Assembly: GCA_900541135.1 (NCBI GenBank)
Contig: UQIG01000016.1
Location: forward strand, 1-43,591
DNA length: 43,591 nt
DNA from: an uncultured Collinsella sp.
GTDB taxonomy: Bacteria; Actinomycetota; Coriobacteriia; Coriobacteriales; Coriobacteriaceae
Direction of reading: 5' to 3'
Shown: in pieces, positions 14,896-23,264 of the stretch
Layout of the letters: the number at the start of each line of letters is the position of its first letter
Numbering within the stretch: the stretch's first letter is position 1
Made by a program: the position numbers and the translations under genes
Notes under the pieces: model-generated
The model's input: only the letters and a program-made list of their open reading frames with translations
Database searches by the model: none
Told to the model about the DNA's origin: nothing

Positions 14896-16344
14896 TTATG
14901 CCTCGACGGATTCAACGGCCTCAGAATCGCCGCTCTTGGACTTCAACGGCATCTTCTCCTGTCCTTCAAATCCAAAAATCATCGCCAACGCAAACGTCAC
15001 GGCACCGCCAGCAAGACACCCGATGGTGCCAGGGATGATATCCTGAGCAAACATGAGCACGTCCATCCATGGGAAACCAACGCCAGTGAAGATATAGACG
15101 TTGGCATGAAGAAGGCTTACCAGCAGACCACCGACAGCACCACCAATCATGTTCCAGGCAAGAGCCTTCTTGTCGCGAAACAGGATGCCGTAGATGATGG
15201 GCTCACTCACGCGACCGAAGGCATAGGTGATGAACAAGTTCCAGCCCGTGGCTCGACTCTCCTTGCCCTTAGCGCGCAGGCCATAGGCGAGCGCGATGGC
15301 AAGCGTGGTGTAGGCTACAACCGCGGTGCCGGGGTATAAAATGGCGTCGTAACCGTTCTGGAGCGCGGCGGGCAATATGGCGGTATAGATCGGCACGTGC
15401 ATGCCGGTGGCGATGATCAGATTCCAGAATGCGCCGATAACCGCGGTCGCAGCGGGACCGGCAACAGAGGCGAGCCAAATGATGAAATCGGCCACAAGGC
15501 CCATGACAAATTGGACGGCAGGGCCGCAGAGGCACAGCGCGACCGGCAACATCACGAGCACCGTACCCACGGGTACGATCAGAATGCGCAACATATCAGG
15601 CGAGATCTTCTTAAAGAAGCGCTCAACATAGGACTGGGCCCAGGTGATCAAGATGACCGGAAGAACAGCCTGGGTGTAGTTGACGAGCTGCATGGGGATG
15701 CCGAAGACGCTGAAAGGCTTTCCGTCCTCAACAATAGCGAGCATGTCGGGATAAATCATCACAACAGCGATGAGCAGTGCCAGCACAGGACTCGTTTTGA
15801 ACTTCTTAGCCGAGCTATAGGCGGCAAACACCGGGAAGTAGTAATACGCCGCATCGCCCACCAGGGAAAGGATCCGATACAGGTCGCTCGTTTCGGACAT
15901 AAAACCGGCGCCTTCGGGCCCAAACAGAATAACGAGCATCTTGAAGATACCGGCGACACAAAAGATCGGAAGGATCGGGGTGATAGCGCCGCTCACGGCA
16001 TCGAGCAGCTGATTGAAGAGGTGCTTGGGCGCCAAGCGCTCCTTCCAGCTAAGCTGAGGGCCATCGAGTTCCTCGTCAATCGATACCGTGACCTCGAATC
16101 CGCCCTGCTTACAAACCTCGTCGTAGACCTTGTCGACCGTGGGCCCGACCACCAGCTGCACCTGCCCTCCGGCGTGCACGACGCTGATGATAGACGAGAT
16201 GTCCTCAAGCTTCTCATCATTCGAGAGGCTTTCATCCTTGAGGTTGAAGCGCAGGCGCGTCATGCAATGCGTAACCGAAGCCACGTTTTCCGCCCCGCCC
16301 ACAGTGGAGAGAATCTGCTCTGCCACCTTTTTGTAATTTGCCAT
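14896..16344 (-). CDS. bglP: PTS beta-glucoside-type EIIBC component
   Basis: A 482-residue membrane permease. The EIIB domain (1-about 85) has the phosphorylation cysteine C27 in THCMTRLRF. The EIIC domain (from about 105) has about ten hydrophobic segments and contains LFNQLLDAVSGAITPILP and GRVSEPIIYGI. It takes up a beta-glucoside and phosphorylates it on entry. The usual C-terminal EIIA domain is absent: the protein ends in a short charged tail (PLKSKSGDSEAVESVEA), so an EIIA must come from elsewhere. Two ATGs stand in tandem (16347, 16344); spacing from AAAGGAG favours 16344. It lies 70 bases after the antiterminator gene, with a RAT-like element and a possible ribosome-binding-site hairpin between them. 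Confidence 0.92.
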   Translation of the reverse strand: MANYKKVAEQILSTVGGAENVASVTHCMTRLRFNLKDESLSNDEKLEDISSIISVVHAGGQVQLVVGPTVDKVYDEVCKQGGFEVTVSIDEELDGPQLSWKERLAPKHLFNQLLDAVSGAITPILPIFCVAGIFKMLVILFGPEGAGFMSETSDLYRILSLVGDAAYYYFPVFAAYSSAKKFKTSPVLALLIAVVMIYPDMLAIVEDGKPFSVFGIPMQLVNYTQAVLPVILITWAQSYVERFFKKISPDMLRILIVPVGTVLVMLPVALCLCGPAVQFVMGLVADFIIWLASVAGPAATAVIGAFWNLIIATGMHVPIYTAILPAALQNGYDAILYPGTAVVAYTTLAIALAYGLRAKGKESRATGWNLFITYAFGRVSEPIIYGILFRDKKALAWNMIGGAVGGLLVSLLHANVYIFTGVGFPWMDVLMFAQDIIPGTIGCLAGGAVTFALAMIFGFEGQEKMPLKSKSGDSEAVESVEA

Positions 16345-16352
16345 CATTGGCT

Positions 16353-16423
16353 CCTTTGCACAATCTTGGCTTACTGTTCGAATCGGCAAAGGTCATGCCC
16401 CGAATGGCTACGGGTTACAATCC
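16353..16423 (-). promoter_or_regulatory. RAT-like element and possible Shine-Dalgarno-sequestering hairpin before EIIBC
   Basis: On the minus strand the element at 16423-16391 begins GGATTGTAACCCG and ends CGGGGCATGACC, closely like the antiterminator sites upstream of bglG. Its last CC is shared with CCTTTGC (16392-16386), which can pair with GCAAAGG (16359-16353), the core of the EIIBC ribosome binding site AAAGGAG. Binding of the BglG protein to the first element would compete with that pairing. The first element also covers the bglG stop codon. No terminator is visible here. Confidence 0.5.
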
Positions 16424-17254
16424 TTTTTTGGAGATGATCCGGTTGAGATGGATCATCAGATAGAGTTCCTCCTCCTCGGAGAGCGTGGCGTCCCACGTTT
16501 CACGACAATAGGAACCGATATGCTTCACGCACTCTGCCAACTGCGGAAACTCCTCACGAAAGTTCTTGTACACCTGCATGTTGGCGCTGTTCAGCGACTC
16601 GCCGGCTTGAATGCGCTTGAACAGGTACCGCAGATGCGTGGCATAGCGAGTGAAATCGTAGGAATCGCGGTCAACGATGATGCGAAAATCACTCTCGACG
16701 ATCTCAGTGACATCTTCTAGCATATCGTCAAACTGCTTGGTGGGTTTGCTCGCGGTCTCGATGGCCTGAACAACCCGCGCATTGACGAGATTCATCGCAA
16801 TACTGGCAATCTCATCCTTGGGAAGCCGCTCTCCGAGCTCCTTCTCGAGTCGCATGACGATAAACTGGGCAGCCTTGTATTCCTTCGGATACGTCTCCCG
16901 CACTTCATAGGCAAGAGGCATCGCGATGCGGACCCCCTTTTGGGCTCGCGCAACGGCAAACGACAGGTGATCAGCCATGAACAGCGTCGCATTGGTCGAG
17001 AGGTCGTAGGGCAGTTCGTTGGCAACGATGTCCATAACTTTCGCCGCAAACATCACGATATCCGAGGGAAGATCCCTCATGACATCTTGTCCTTTAGGAT
17101 CAATGTCGTAAAACGTATGCTCGATTTTAGAAAGAGGGAGCTCTCGAGGAAAATCTCCGCCGAAACCGACGCCCCTGCCCATGGCGATGACATCTCGCCC
17201 CTGTCCGTCACGGCAAAGAACCGCGTTGTTGTTAAGCTTTTTAATTGCAAGCAT
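16415..17254 (-). CDS. BglG/LicT-family transcriptional antiterminator
   Basis: A 279-residue protein: RNA-binding CAT domain (MLAIKKLNNNAVLC, 1-55), then PRD1 and PRD2. PTS-phosphorylatable histidines are H96 in PRD1 and H207 and H269 in PRD2; LicT has H100, H159, H207 and H269. The second PRD1 histidine is replaced by N155 (SIAMNLVNA for the usual ALHIVNA). It binds RAT hairpins so that RNA polymerase passes the leader terminator when beta-glucoside is present. The start at 17254 has the textbook site AAAGGAGG; the frame to 17302 runs into the terminator palindrome. It controls its own operon, as shown by RAT sites at 17316-17387. Confidence 0.95.
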   Translation of the reverse strand: MLAIKKLNNNAVLCRDGQGRDVIAMGRGVGFGGDFPRELPLSKIEHTFYDIDPKGQDVMRDLPSDIVMFAAKVMDIVANELPYDLSTNATLFMADHLSFAVARAQKGVRIAMPLAYEVRETYPKEYKAAQFIVMRLEKELGERLPKDEIASIAMNLVNARVVQAIETASKPTKQFDDMLEDVTEIVESDFRIIVDRDSYDFTRYATHLRYLFKRIQAGESLNSANMQVYKNFREEFPQLAECVKHIGSYCRETWDATLSEEEELYLMIHLNRIISKKGL

Positions 17255-17283
17255 GGTGAACCTCCTTTCAAGAACACTCACAG

Positions 17284-17329
17284 AAAAAGGCATGATAGCC
17301 AATAGCAGTGCTATTGGCTATCATGCCTT
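17284..17329 (-). terminator. Leader terminator of the bglG operon
   Basis: Perfect 21-base arms (17309-17329 and 17287-17307) meet around one base at 17308. On the minus strand the structure ends in a TTTTT run (17288-17284), 30 bases before the bglG start. The first arm overlaps the 3' half of a RAT, so terminator and antiterminator cannot form together. Confidence 0.88.
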
Positions 17330-17387
17330 ACGTAACAATCCGTGTTGTATTGCTCTTGGGCATGCCTCCACACAGGAGTAACAATCC
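17316..17387 (-). promoter_or_regulatory. Tandem ribonucleic antiterminator (RAT) sites in the bglG leader
   Basis: The first site (17387-17358) begins GGATTGTTACTCC and ends GGAGGCATGCC, matching the known BglG/LicT pattern GGATTGTTACTG...CAGGCAAAACC. The second (17341-17316) is GGATTGTTAC, a short GTA loop, then AGGCATGATAGCC, and its 3' half is the first arm of the leader terminator. Protein binding would hold the RAT fold and prevent the terminator. Confidence 0.85.
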
Positions 17388-17401
17388 AAGATGCAGAATG
17401 C

Positions 17402-17407
17402 ATTATA
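17402..17407 (-). promoter_or_regulatory. -10 box (TATAAT) of the bglG operon
   Basis: A perfect TATAAT lies on the minus strand 14 bases before the first RAT, so transcription would begin about 8 bases ahead of the RAT, as in other bgl systems. No good -35 box is visible 17 bases upstream, so an activator or a weak promoter is possible. Confidence 0.7.
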
Positions 17408-17504
17408 GCGCTCTCCCCGCCCCGGGGACCATCGGGCTGGCGAACGGTAGATGTCGGCCCGCCAGCGGCCACATCGAGCAGATGGGCGTGCTTCGATCCC
17501 GAGC

Positions 17505-18479
17505 CTAGCCTAGGATGCGGGCCATGCGCGCCTTGAACTCGGACAGAAAGCGCGGGGCGTCCACGGTGAGTGCCACAAGCGCGCTCTTGTCGGGGTCGGA
17601 CAGGCGATGCTCGTCGCAGATAGTGCGGCCGCGATACTCGCCGAGCAGGTCGACGCGCAAGTTGCAACCAAGTGCGCCCACGAGCGTGGGATCAATCGCC
17701 ACGGCAACGGCAAGCGGATCGTGCAGCGCGCAGCCGCCCAGGTAAGGGGCGTTCATCTCGTACGAGCCAATGTAGTGCTCGACCATACTCGCAAATGCGC
17801 AGCCCGCCATGGTGCCCGAGCCCGTCCAACCGGCAATGTCGCGGCGCGTGAGCACCACGCGATGCGTCACGTCCAGGCCCACCATGGTGAGCTTGCGGCC
17901 CGAGCGCAGCACGGCATCGGCCGCCTCGGGATCGCTTGCCATGTTGGCCTCGGCACCCGCACTCACGTTACCGGGCACGGTCAGGGCACCGCCCATTACC
18001 ACCACGCGGCCGATAGACATCACCGCCGCCGCATCGCGCTCCAGGGCAAGCGCCAGGTTGGAGAGCGGGCCGGTCGCTACGTAGACCAGATCGGGACCAT
18101 AGGTGCGCGCGGCATCGATCAGATAATCGACCGCAGCGTTGCCATCAGCCGATGTCGCCCCCACCGGCTCGTAGGGCGACGCGGGCACGCTCGCGCCGCC
18201 GATGCCGTTCTTACCGTGAATGAGCGCGGTGGACGCCGGCGGCGTATAAGGCTCAGTCGCCTGCAGAGGACGGTCGGCACCCAGGTACACCGGCACCTCG
18301 GGACGGCCCAACAGGTCGAGCACCGCCAGGCAGTTATGCGCCGACTGGTCGACGCGCACGTTGCCAAAGCACGTGGTGATGCCGACGAGCTCCACCTCGG
18401 GGCTCGCGATGGCATAGGCCAGCGCCATCGCATCGTCAACACCCATATCCAGATCAAGGATCAGCTTCTTGATTGCCAT
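17505..18479 (-). CDS. Inosine-uridine-type ribonucleoside hydrolase
   Basis: A 324-residue nucleoside hydrolase that splits ribonucleosides into base and ribose. The calcium-binding signature is at the start (LILDLDMGVDDAMALAYA, residues 5-22; the more common form is DTDPGIDDA). VVMGGALTVPGNVSAGAEANMASDPEAA and ALHDPLAVAVAID give the other active-site loops. The family is cytoplasmic and works in nucleoside salvage. It starts 4 bases after the ribokinase stop, with GGAGTAG overlapping that gene, so the two are one operon: ribose set free here is phosphorylated by the ribokinase. Base preference cannot be read from the sequence. Confidence 0.93.
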   Translation of the reverse strand: MAIKKLILDLDMGVDDAMALAYAIASPEVELVGITTCFGNVRVDQSAHNCLAVLDLLGRPEVPVYLGADRPLQATEPYTPPASTALIHGKNGIGGASVPASPYEPVGATSADGNAAVDYLIDAARTYGPDLVYVATGPLSNLALALERDAAAVMSIGRVVVMGGALTVPGNVSAGAEANMASDPEAADAVLRSGRKLTMVGLDVTHRVVLTRRDIAGWTGSGTMAGCAFASMVEHYIGSYEMNAPYLGGCALHDPLAVAVAIDPTLVGALGCNLRVDLLGEYRGRTICDEHRLSDPDKSALVALTVDAPRFLSEFKARMARILG

Positions 18480-18483
18480 TGTT

Positions 18484-19479
18484 CTACTCCGCTTCTCCGT
18501 CTTGTACCAAATCGTCTAAATCAAACACGCGATCAACTTCGGCGCGCGTGGGAATCGACTGCTGTGCGCCCAGGCGCGACACCGTCACCGCCGAGGCGCG
18601 TGCACCCGCCGCCATGCACTCAAAGAGCGGCAGGCCCTCCAGACGAGCCGCGGCAAGCGCACCGATAAATGTATCGCCCGCGGCCGTCGTATCGACCAAC
18701 GTGCTCGAGAGCGCCGGCATGCGCAGCGGCTCGCCGTCATCGCCGAGCGTAACCGACCCGGCGCCGCCCAACGTGATGACCGCAGCTCCGGCACCCTTGG
18801 CGAGCAGGGCATTGAGCGCCGCGACGCAGCTCGCATCATCCGCGGGCAAGATGCCCGTCAGCACCTGGCACTCAGTCTCGTTGGGACAGACCAGGTCGAC
18901 CGCAGGCCAGGCCTCCGCAGGCAACTCGCAGGCAGGAGCTGGATTAAAGACCGTATAGAACCCCAGCTCGTGAGCGCAAACGAGCGCCTCGGCCGTCGCT
19001 GCAAGGTCACATTCGCCCTGGGCGATAAAGACGCTTCCGACAGCCGGGGCAATATCGCTGGCGTCTCCGTCGAGCTTATCGGCTACCAGACGCCTCAGCG
19101 CGCGGGCAACATCCTCGCCCGCGAGCGCATGGTTGGCGCCCGGTGACAGTATGATGCGGTTGTCGCCCTCGCAGCGAATGATGGTCGCCGTTCCCGTCTC
19201 CACGTCATCGCGATGCACCACAAAGTCACAGTCCACGCCGGCGTCTTGGAGCCCCACCACGAGCGACGCGCCGAACGCGTCGCGACCGACCGCGCCGATC
19301 ATGTGCGTGCACGCGCCCATACGCGCGGCAGCTACGGCCTGATTGGCGCCCTTGCCGCCGGCGTTGGTGATAAAACCGCTACCACCGACCGTCTCGCCCG
19401 CGCGCGGTATGCGCTCGCACGCCACCGAAAGGTCCATGTTCATGCTGCCGAACACCGCAACGATGCCGCGATCTGCCAT
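18484..19479 (-). CDS. rbsK: Ribokinase (PfkB family)
   Basis: A 331-residue PfkB-type kinase that converts ribose to ribose 5-phosphate. The substrate region is GSMNMDLSVACERIPRAGET with NAGGKGANQAVAAARMG. The ATP and catalytic region is LVDTTAAGDTFIGAL, where the aspartate of AAGD is the catalytic base. The start at 19479 has GAGGAGG 6 bases upstream. It is the first gene of the pair with the nucleoside hydrolase. A palindrome at 19555-19572 in its promoter may be the operator. Confidence 0.92.
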   Translation of the reverse strand: MADRGIVAVFGSMNMDLSVACERIPRAGETVGGSGFITNAGGKGANQAVAAARMGACTHMIGAVGRDAFGASLVVGLQDAGVDCDFVVHRDDVETGTATIIRCEGDNRIILSPGANHALAGEDVARALRRLVADKLDGDASDIAPAVGSVFIAQGECDLAATAEALVCAHELGFYTVFNPAPACELPAEAWPAVDLVCPNETECQVLTGILPADDASCVAALNALLAKGAGAAVITLGGAGSVTLGDDGEPLRMPALSSTLVDTTAAGDTFIGALAAARLEGLPLFECMAAGARASAVTVSRLGAQQSIPTRAEVDRVFDLDDLVQDGEAE

Positions 19480-19554
19480 GGAAACCTCCTCATCTGCGGG
19501 CTTTGCACCCACCGTCGACCGTCGATTGCGCGCCTTCGCACCTCTATAACTTTA

Positions 19555-19572
19555 GTTCACTTTGATGTGAAC
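19555..19572 (-). promoter_or_regulatory. Candidate operator in the rbsK/acyltransferase divergent region
   Basis: The perfect palindrome GTTCAC-N6-GTGAAC lies just upstream of a TATAGA-like -10 on the minus strand (GTTATAGAGG, about 19540-19549), in the position of a repressor or activator site for the rbsK operon. Confidence 0.45.
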
Positions 19573-19665
19573 GCGCCCTTGAGGTTGCGCCAGCAGCAAG
19601 CATTCACAGGAGCAGGCAGCTACAATGAATACGTGCTGATTATTCTCGTCATTGGATGATGTTTT

Positions 19666-21882
19666 ATGGAACAATTCTCGCAATCGGGCTCGCGCGGTCC
19701 ACGCCGCACGGGCAACGAGCCGGCGCCGCACGAACGCGTGAAGAGCGAACGCCGTGCCAACGAGCCGCGACGCACCACGAGCCCCCATCGCGCTTCTGCC
19801 AACAACGCGGGCCGCGCCAACACTCCCGCCGCGGAGCAGACGCCTGCTCGCCCCAAGTCCCGCTACATCCCTGCCCTTGACGGCCTGCGCACGCTTGCCG
19901 TCGTCGCGGTGGTGCTCTATCACCTCAACCTCACGTGGGCGCAGGGCGGTCTGCTCGGCGTCACGATCTTCTTTGTGCTTTCGGGCTATCTGATCACACG
20001 CCTGCTACTCAACGAAGTCGCTAAGACCGGCCGCATCGACCTCAAGAGCTTCTGGATCCGCCGCATCCGTCGCCTGGTCCCCGCCGTGGTAACCGTCGTG
20101 GTGGTGACCTGTGCGCTGTGCACCGTCTTCAACCACGTGATGCTCACCAAGATGCGCCCCGACATTCTGCCGTCACTGCTGTTCTTTAACAACTGGTGGC
20201 AGATTGCCCAAAACGTCTCGTACTTCAATGCTCTGGGCGACCCCTCGCCGCTCACGCACTTTTGGTCGCTTGCCATCGAGGAACAGTTCTACCTGATTTG
20301 GCCGCCGCTGCTGTTTGCCATGGTATCCATGCATGTGAGCAAACCCAACACGCGCCGCGTGGTTCTAGGCCTTGCCGCGGTATCTGCCCTTGCCATGATG
20401 GTGCTTTACAACCCTGCCGCCGACCCCAGCCGCGTGTACTACGGCACCGACACCCGCGTGTTCTCGCTGCTGCTGGGTGCCTGGATGGCCTTTATCCCCG
20501 ATCGCGACCTGGCGCCGGTGCGTCTCGCTCATCGTTTGGGGCTCAATCGCCTGGCTGGCGCCGTCAAGCACGGCAAGAACGCCGAGGGCAAGCCTGGCGA
20601 GAAGGCCGACGAATCAGCCGAGACCGCCCCGGCACAGCCGAGCGCCCTCGTGCGCTTTTGGTCCTCGCCCGCATCCATCGATGTATTGGGCGTCGTGGGT
20701 CTGGTTGGCCTTGCCGCCATGGTCGCGCTCACCAACGGCTACACCGCGTTCCAGTATCGCGGCGGCACGCTGTTATGCTCCATCCTCACGCTCATGGTCA
20801 TCGCGGCCTGCGTGCAGCCCCAGGGCACGGTCGCACGAGCTTTGGCCGCCGAGCCACTCGTGTGGGTTGGCAAGCGCTCGTACAGCATCTACCTGTGGCA
20901 CTATCCGCTGCTGTTGCTCATGAACCCGGTCGCCAACATCAACGATACACCGTGGTGGCAGTACATTTTGCAGGTGCTGTTGGTGGTCGCCGTGGCCGAA
21001 TGCTCATATCGCTTTATCGAGACGCCGTTTAGAAAGGGCGCCTTTGGGCGCACCGTATCCGAGTTCCGCGACGGCACCGCCACGCCCGCCAACTGGGTGC
21101 GCGCGCACGTCCCTGCCTGTGCAGCCTGCGCTGTCGTGTTGGTCGTTGCACTGGGCGGCCTGATCTTTGTGCCCGAGACGTCTGCGCTGAGCGGCGAGGG
21201 CGCCGAAGTTCTGAACAAGGAAGCCAAGAACGCCGCACCCACCGACCAGCAGGCGGCCGACGACACCGACAAGGACAACGACGGCTTCCCCGACGGCTCC
21301 TACGACCTGTTGATGATCGGTGACTCCGTGTCGCTGCGCGCCGTTGATTCCTTTGACGGCGTGTTCCCGCACAGCCATATCGATGCCGAAAAGGGCCGCC
21401 AGTTTGATGCGGGCCGCGCGACATTTGAGGGCTATATCCAGCAGAACCTTGCCGGCAAGATCGTGGTCTTTGCCCTGGGCACCAACGGCTTGGTAACCGA
21501 CGACCAAATCGACGCCATCATGGCCGATGCAGGAGATAAGCGTATTGTGGTGTTTGTGAACACGCGCAGCCCGCAGCCGTGGGTTGGCTCTACCAACCAG
21601 GCCATCGCCAACGCCGCTACGCGCTACAAGAACGTACGCGTTATCGACTGGTACGGATACAGTGCCAACCGCAACGACCTGTTCGATGGCGATGGCACGC
21701 ATCTATCGACCACTGGCGTGACTGAGTACCTCAACTTGATCCACGATGCCGTCAAGAAGGACCTGCCCGTGCATCCCGAGGATCACGTCAACGATCCGCA
21801 GCCGGCAGCCGTCAAGTCTGCCACCGACGCACTCGTCAATGCACTCGCTCTCAAGCCGCACAAGCTGGGCACCGACAAGTAA
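19666..21882 (+). CDS. OatA/OafA-type acyltransferase with C-terminal SGNH domain
   Basis: A 738-residue membrane protein. Residues 1-68 are a charged, disordered cytoplasmic lead. An acyltransferase-3 domain follows (DGLRTLAVVAVVLYHL at about 73-88; HFWSLAIEEQFYLIWP), with about ten membrane segments. A linker leads to an extracellular SGNH hydrolase-like domain, with GDS at about 545 (LLMIGDSVSLRA) and the catalytic pair in DGTHLSTTG near the C-terminus. This layout is that of OatA, which O-acetylates peptidoglycan muramic acid and gives lysozyme resistance; other surface glycans are possible substrates. It is monocistronic. TACAAT at 19621-19626 is a possible -10. Confidence 0.9.
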   Translation: MEQFSQSGSRGPRRTGNEPAPHERVKSERRANEPRRTTSPHRASANNAGRANTPAAEQTPARPKSRYIPALDGLRTLAVVAVVLYHLNLTWAQGGLLGVTIFFVLSGYLITRLLLNEVAKTGRIDLKSFWIRRIRRLVPAVVTVVVVTCALCTVFNHVMLTKMRPDILPSLLFFNNWWQIAQNVSYFNALGDPSPLTHFWSLAIEEQFYLIWPPLLFAMVSMHVSKPNTRRVVLGLAAVSALAMMVLYNPAADPSRVYYGTDTRVFSLLLGAWMAFIPDRDLAPVRLAHRLGLNRLAGAVKHGKNAEGKPGEKADESAETAPAQPSALVRFWSSPASIDVLGVVGLVGLAAMVALTNGYTAFQYRGGTLLCSILTLMVIAACVQPQGTVARALAAEPLVWVGKRSYSIYLWHYPLLLLMNPVANINDTPWWQYILQVLLVVAVAECSYRFIETPFRKGAFGRTVSEFRDGTATPANWVRAHVPACAACAVVLVVALGGLIFVPETSALSGEGAEVLNKEAKNAAPTDQQAADDTDKDNDGFPDGSYDLLMIGDSVSLRAVDSFDGVFPHSHIDAEKGRQFDAGRATFEGYIQQNLAGKIVVFALGTNGLVTDDQIDAIMADAGDKRIVVFVNTRSPQPWVGSTNQAIANAATRYKNVRVIDWYGYSANRNDLFDGDGTHLSTTGVTEYLNLIHDAVKKDLPVHPEDHVNDPQPAAVKSATDALVNALALKPHKLGTDK

Positions 21883-21939
21883 CCCGCAGCAAACAACCAA
21901 AAATCACTCTTTTCGAGCCGGCCCCAAGAGGTCGCGGGC

Positions 21940-21971
21940 AAAAAAACGGGCCGCAGCCCATCGCTGCGGCC
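21940..21971 (-). terminator. Terminator of the NRAMP-related gene, between convergent genes
   Basis: On the minus strand GGCCGCAGC and GCTGCGGCC enclose a short loop and are followed by CGTTTTTTT. It lies 23 bases after the NRAMP-like stop and faces the acyltransferase gene. Confidence 0.88.
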
Positions 21972-21993
21972 TGTTCGGAAGCAAAAGTGGGCG

Positions 21994-23256
21994 TTAAGCG
22001 CTGTAGCCCATCGCTTGCAGCACAAACATGACGACTGTCAGCACCGTAATCACGGCGATAGTCGCCCAAGTGAGCACGTTCCACACACGGCCGTTGCGGT
22101 TGGCACCCATAATGTGGCGATCCGCCGCGATAACCACCTGGAATACCAAGACTACAGGCAGCAGCACGCCATTGATGACCTGCGAGGTCATCATAATCTG
22201 GAACAGATCAACGCCGGGCATAAGCACCAGCACGGCAGAGATACCGATGATGGCCGTAATGATGCCGCGGTAAACCGGGGCCTCGTCCCAGCTGCGGTCG
22301 GCACCGCGCTCCCAGCCAAATGCCTCGCAGATAGCGCTCGACGTAACGCCCGGTAGCACGCAGGCGGCCAAGAAGCTCGCCGCGACCAGGCCCGAGGCAA
22401 ACAGTACCGTGGACCACTGACCCGCAATAGGCTCCAGCGCGCGGGCAGCATCGGCGGCATCGCTAATCTGAATACCCGCCGGGAACAACACCGTACCGGT
22501 CGTGATGATAATAAAGCCGGCAATGATATCGGCGGCAAGCGAGCCGCTCACAGTATCGATGCGCTGCAGCACGATATCGTCCTCGCCCGCGTTCTTATCG
22601 ACCACGTTGTTCTGCGCCAAGAAAATCATCCACGGCGCGATGGTGGTACCGATCGTTGCGACCACGAGCGACACGTAGCTGGGGTCATTTTGAATGTTAG
22701 GCACGACCAGGTCGACCGCGACCTCACCCCAGTTGGGGCCAGCCATAAACGCGGCGACAATATAGGTCACGAAGACGCAGCTTACCAGCAGCAGAATCTT
22801 CTCGATGCGCTGGAAACTACCCGACATGGTAAGCATCCACACCAGCAGCGCTACCAACGGCACCGAGATGCTCGCCGGCACGCCAAAGAGAGCAAGGCCG
22901 CTGGCGATGCCCGCAAACTCCGAAATGGTCACAGCCGTGTTGGCGATCAACAGCGCCGCCATAGCAAGTACACTCTTGCGCACGCCAAAGCGCTCGCGAA
23001 TGAGCGATGCCAGGCCCTTGCCCGTGACGCAGCCGCAGCGCGCCGCGGTCTCCTGCGTCACGATGAGCAGCACAGTCATGACGGGAAGCATCCAGAGCAT
23101 CTTGTAGCCATAGCTGGCGCCCGCGCTGGAATACGTTGCAATGCCGCCGGCGTCATTGCCCGAAAGCGCCGCCAGCAGACCGGGACCCATAGCGCCAAAG
23201 ATGGCCGCGATGGTCAACTTTTGCTTGGTGCCCGACTTTTGCTTGGTATTTTGCAC
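21994..23256 (-). CDS. NRAMP-related divalent cation transporter (SLC11 family, Mg2+-type motifs)
   Basis: A 420-residue, eleven-segment transporter of the SLC11 fold. The first segment has GNDAGG (33-38) where Mn/Fe NRAMPs have DPGN. Segment six reads TTIAPWMIFLAQNN (about 203-216), without the MPHxxYLHS methionine and histidine that select transition metals. This matches the NRAMP-related magnesium transporters known from Eggerthella lenta more than MntH, so Mg2+ uptake is the better guess. It starts with GTG at 23256 after AGGTGG, 8 bases past the stop of the MgtE-like gene, so the two are one operon. The longer frame to 23319 is read inside that gene. Confidence 0.85.
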   Translation of the reverse strand: MQNTKQKSGTKQKLTIAAIFGAMGPGLLAALSGNDAGGIATYSSAGASYGYKMLWMLPVMTVLLIVTQETAARCGCVTGKGLASLIRERFGVRKSVLAMAALLIANTAVTISEFAGIASGLALFGVPASISVPLVALLVWMLTMSGSFQRIEKILLLVSCVFVTYIVAAFMAGPNWGEVAVDLVVPNIQNDPSYVSLVVATIGTTIAPWMIFLAQNNVVDKNAGEDDIVLQRIDTVSGSLAADIIAGFIIITTGTVLFPAGIQISDAADAARALEPIAGQWSTVLFASGLVAASFLAACVLPGVTSSAICEAFGWERGADRSWDEAPVYRGIITAIIGISAVLVLMPGVDLFQIMMTSQVINGVLLPVVLVFQVVIAADRHIMGANRNGRVWNVLTWATIAVITVLTVVMFVLQAMGYSA

Positions 23257-23264
23257 GCGACCAC

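Noticed and set aside
17311..17667. 118-codon minus-strand frame between bglG and the nucleoside hydrolase gene
   Set aside because: It overlaps the RAT leader, the promoter and the end of the hydrolase gene in another frame; the arginine-rich translation is a GC shadow.
21994..23256. Manganese transporter MntH as the name of the NRAMP-like gene
   Set aside because: The DPGN and MPH metal-selective motifs are absent, so a Mn/Fe label would be misleading.
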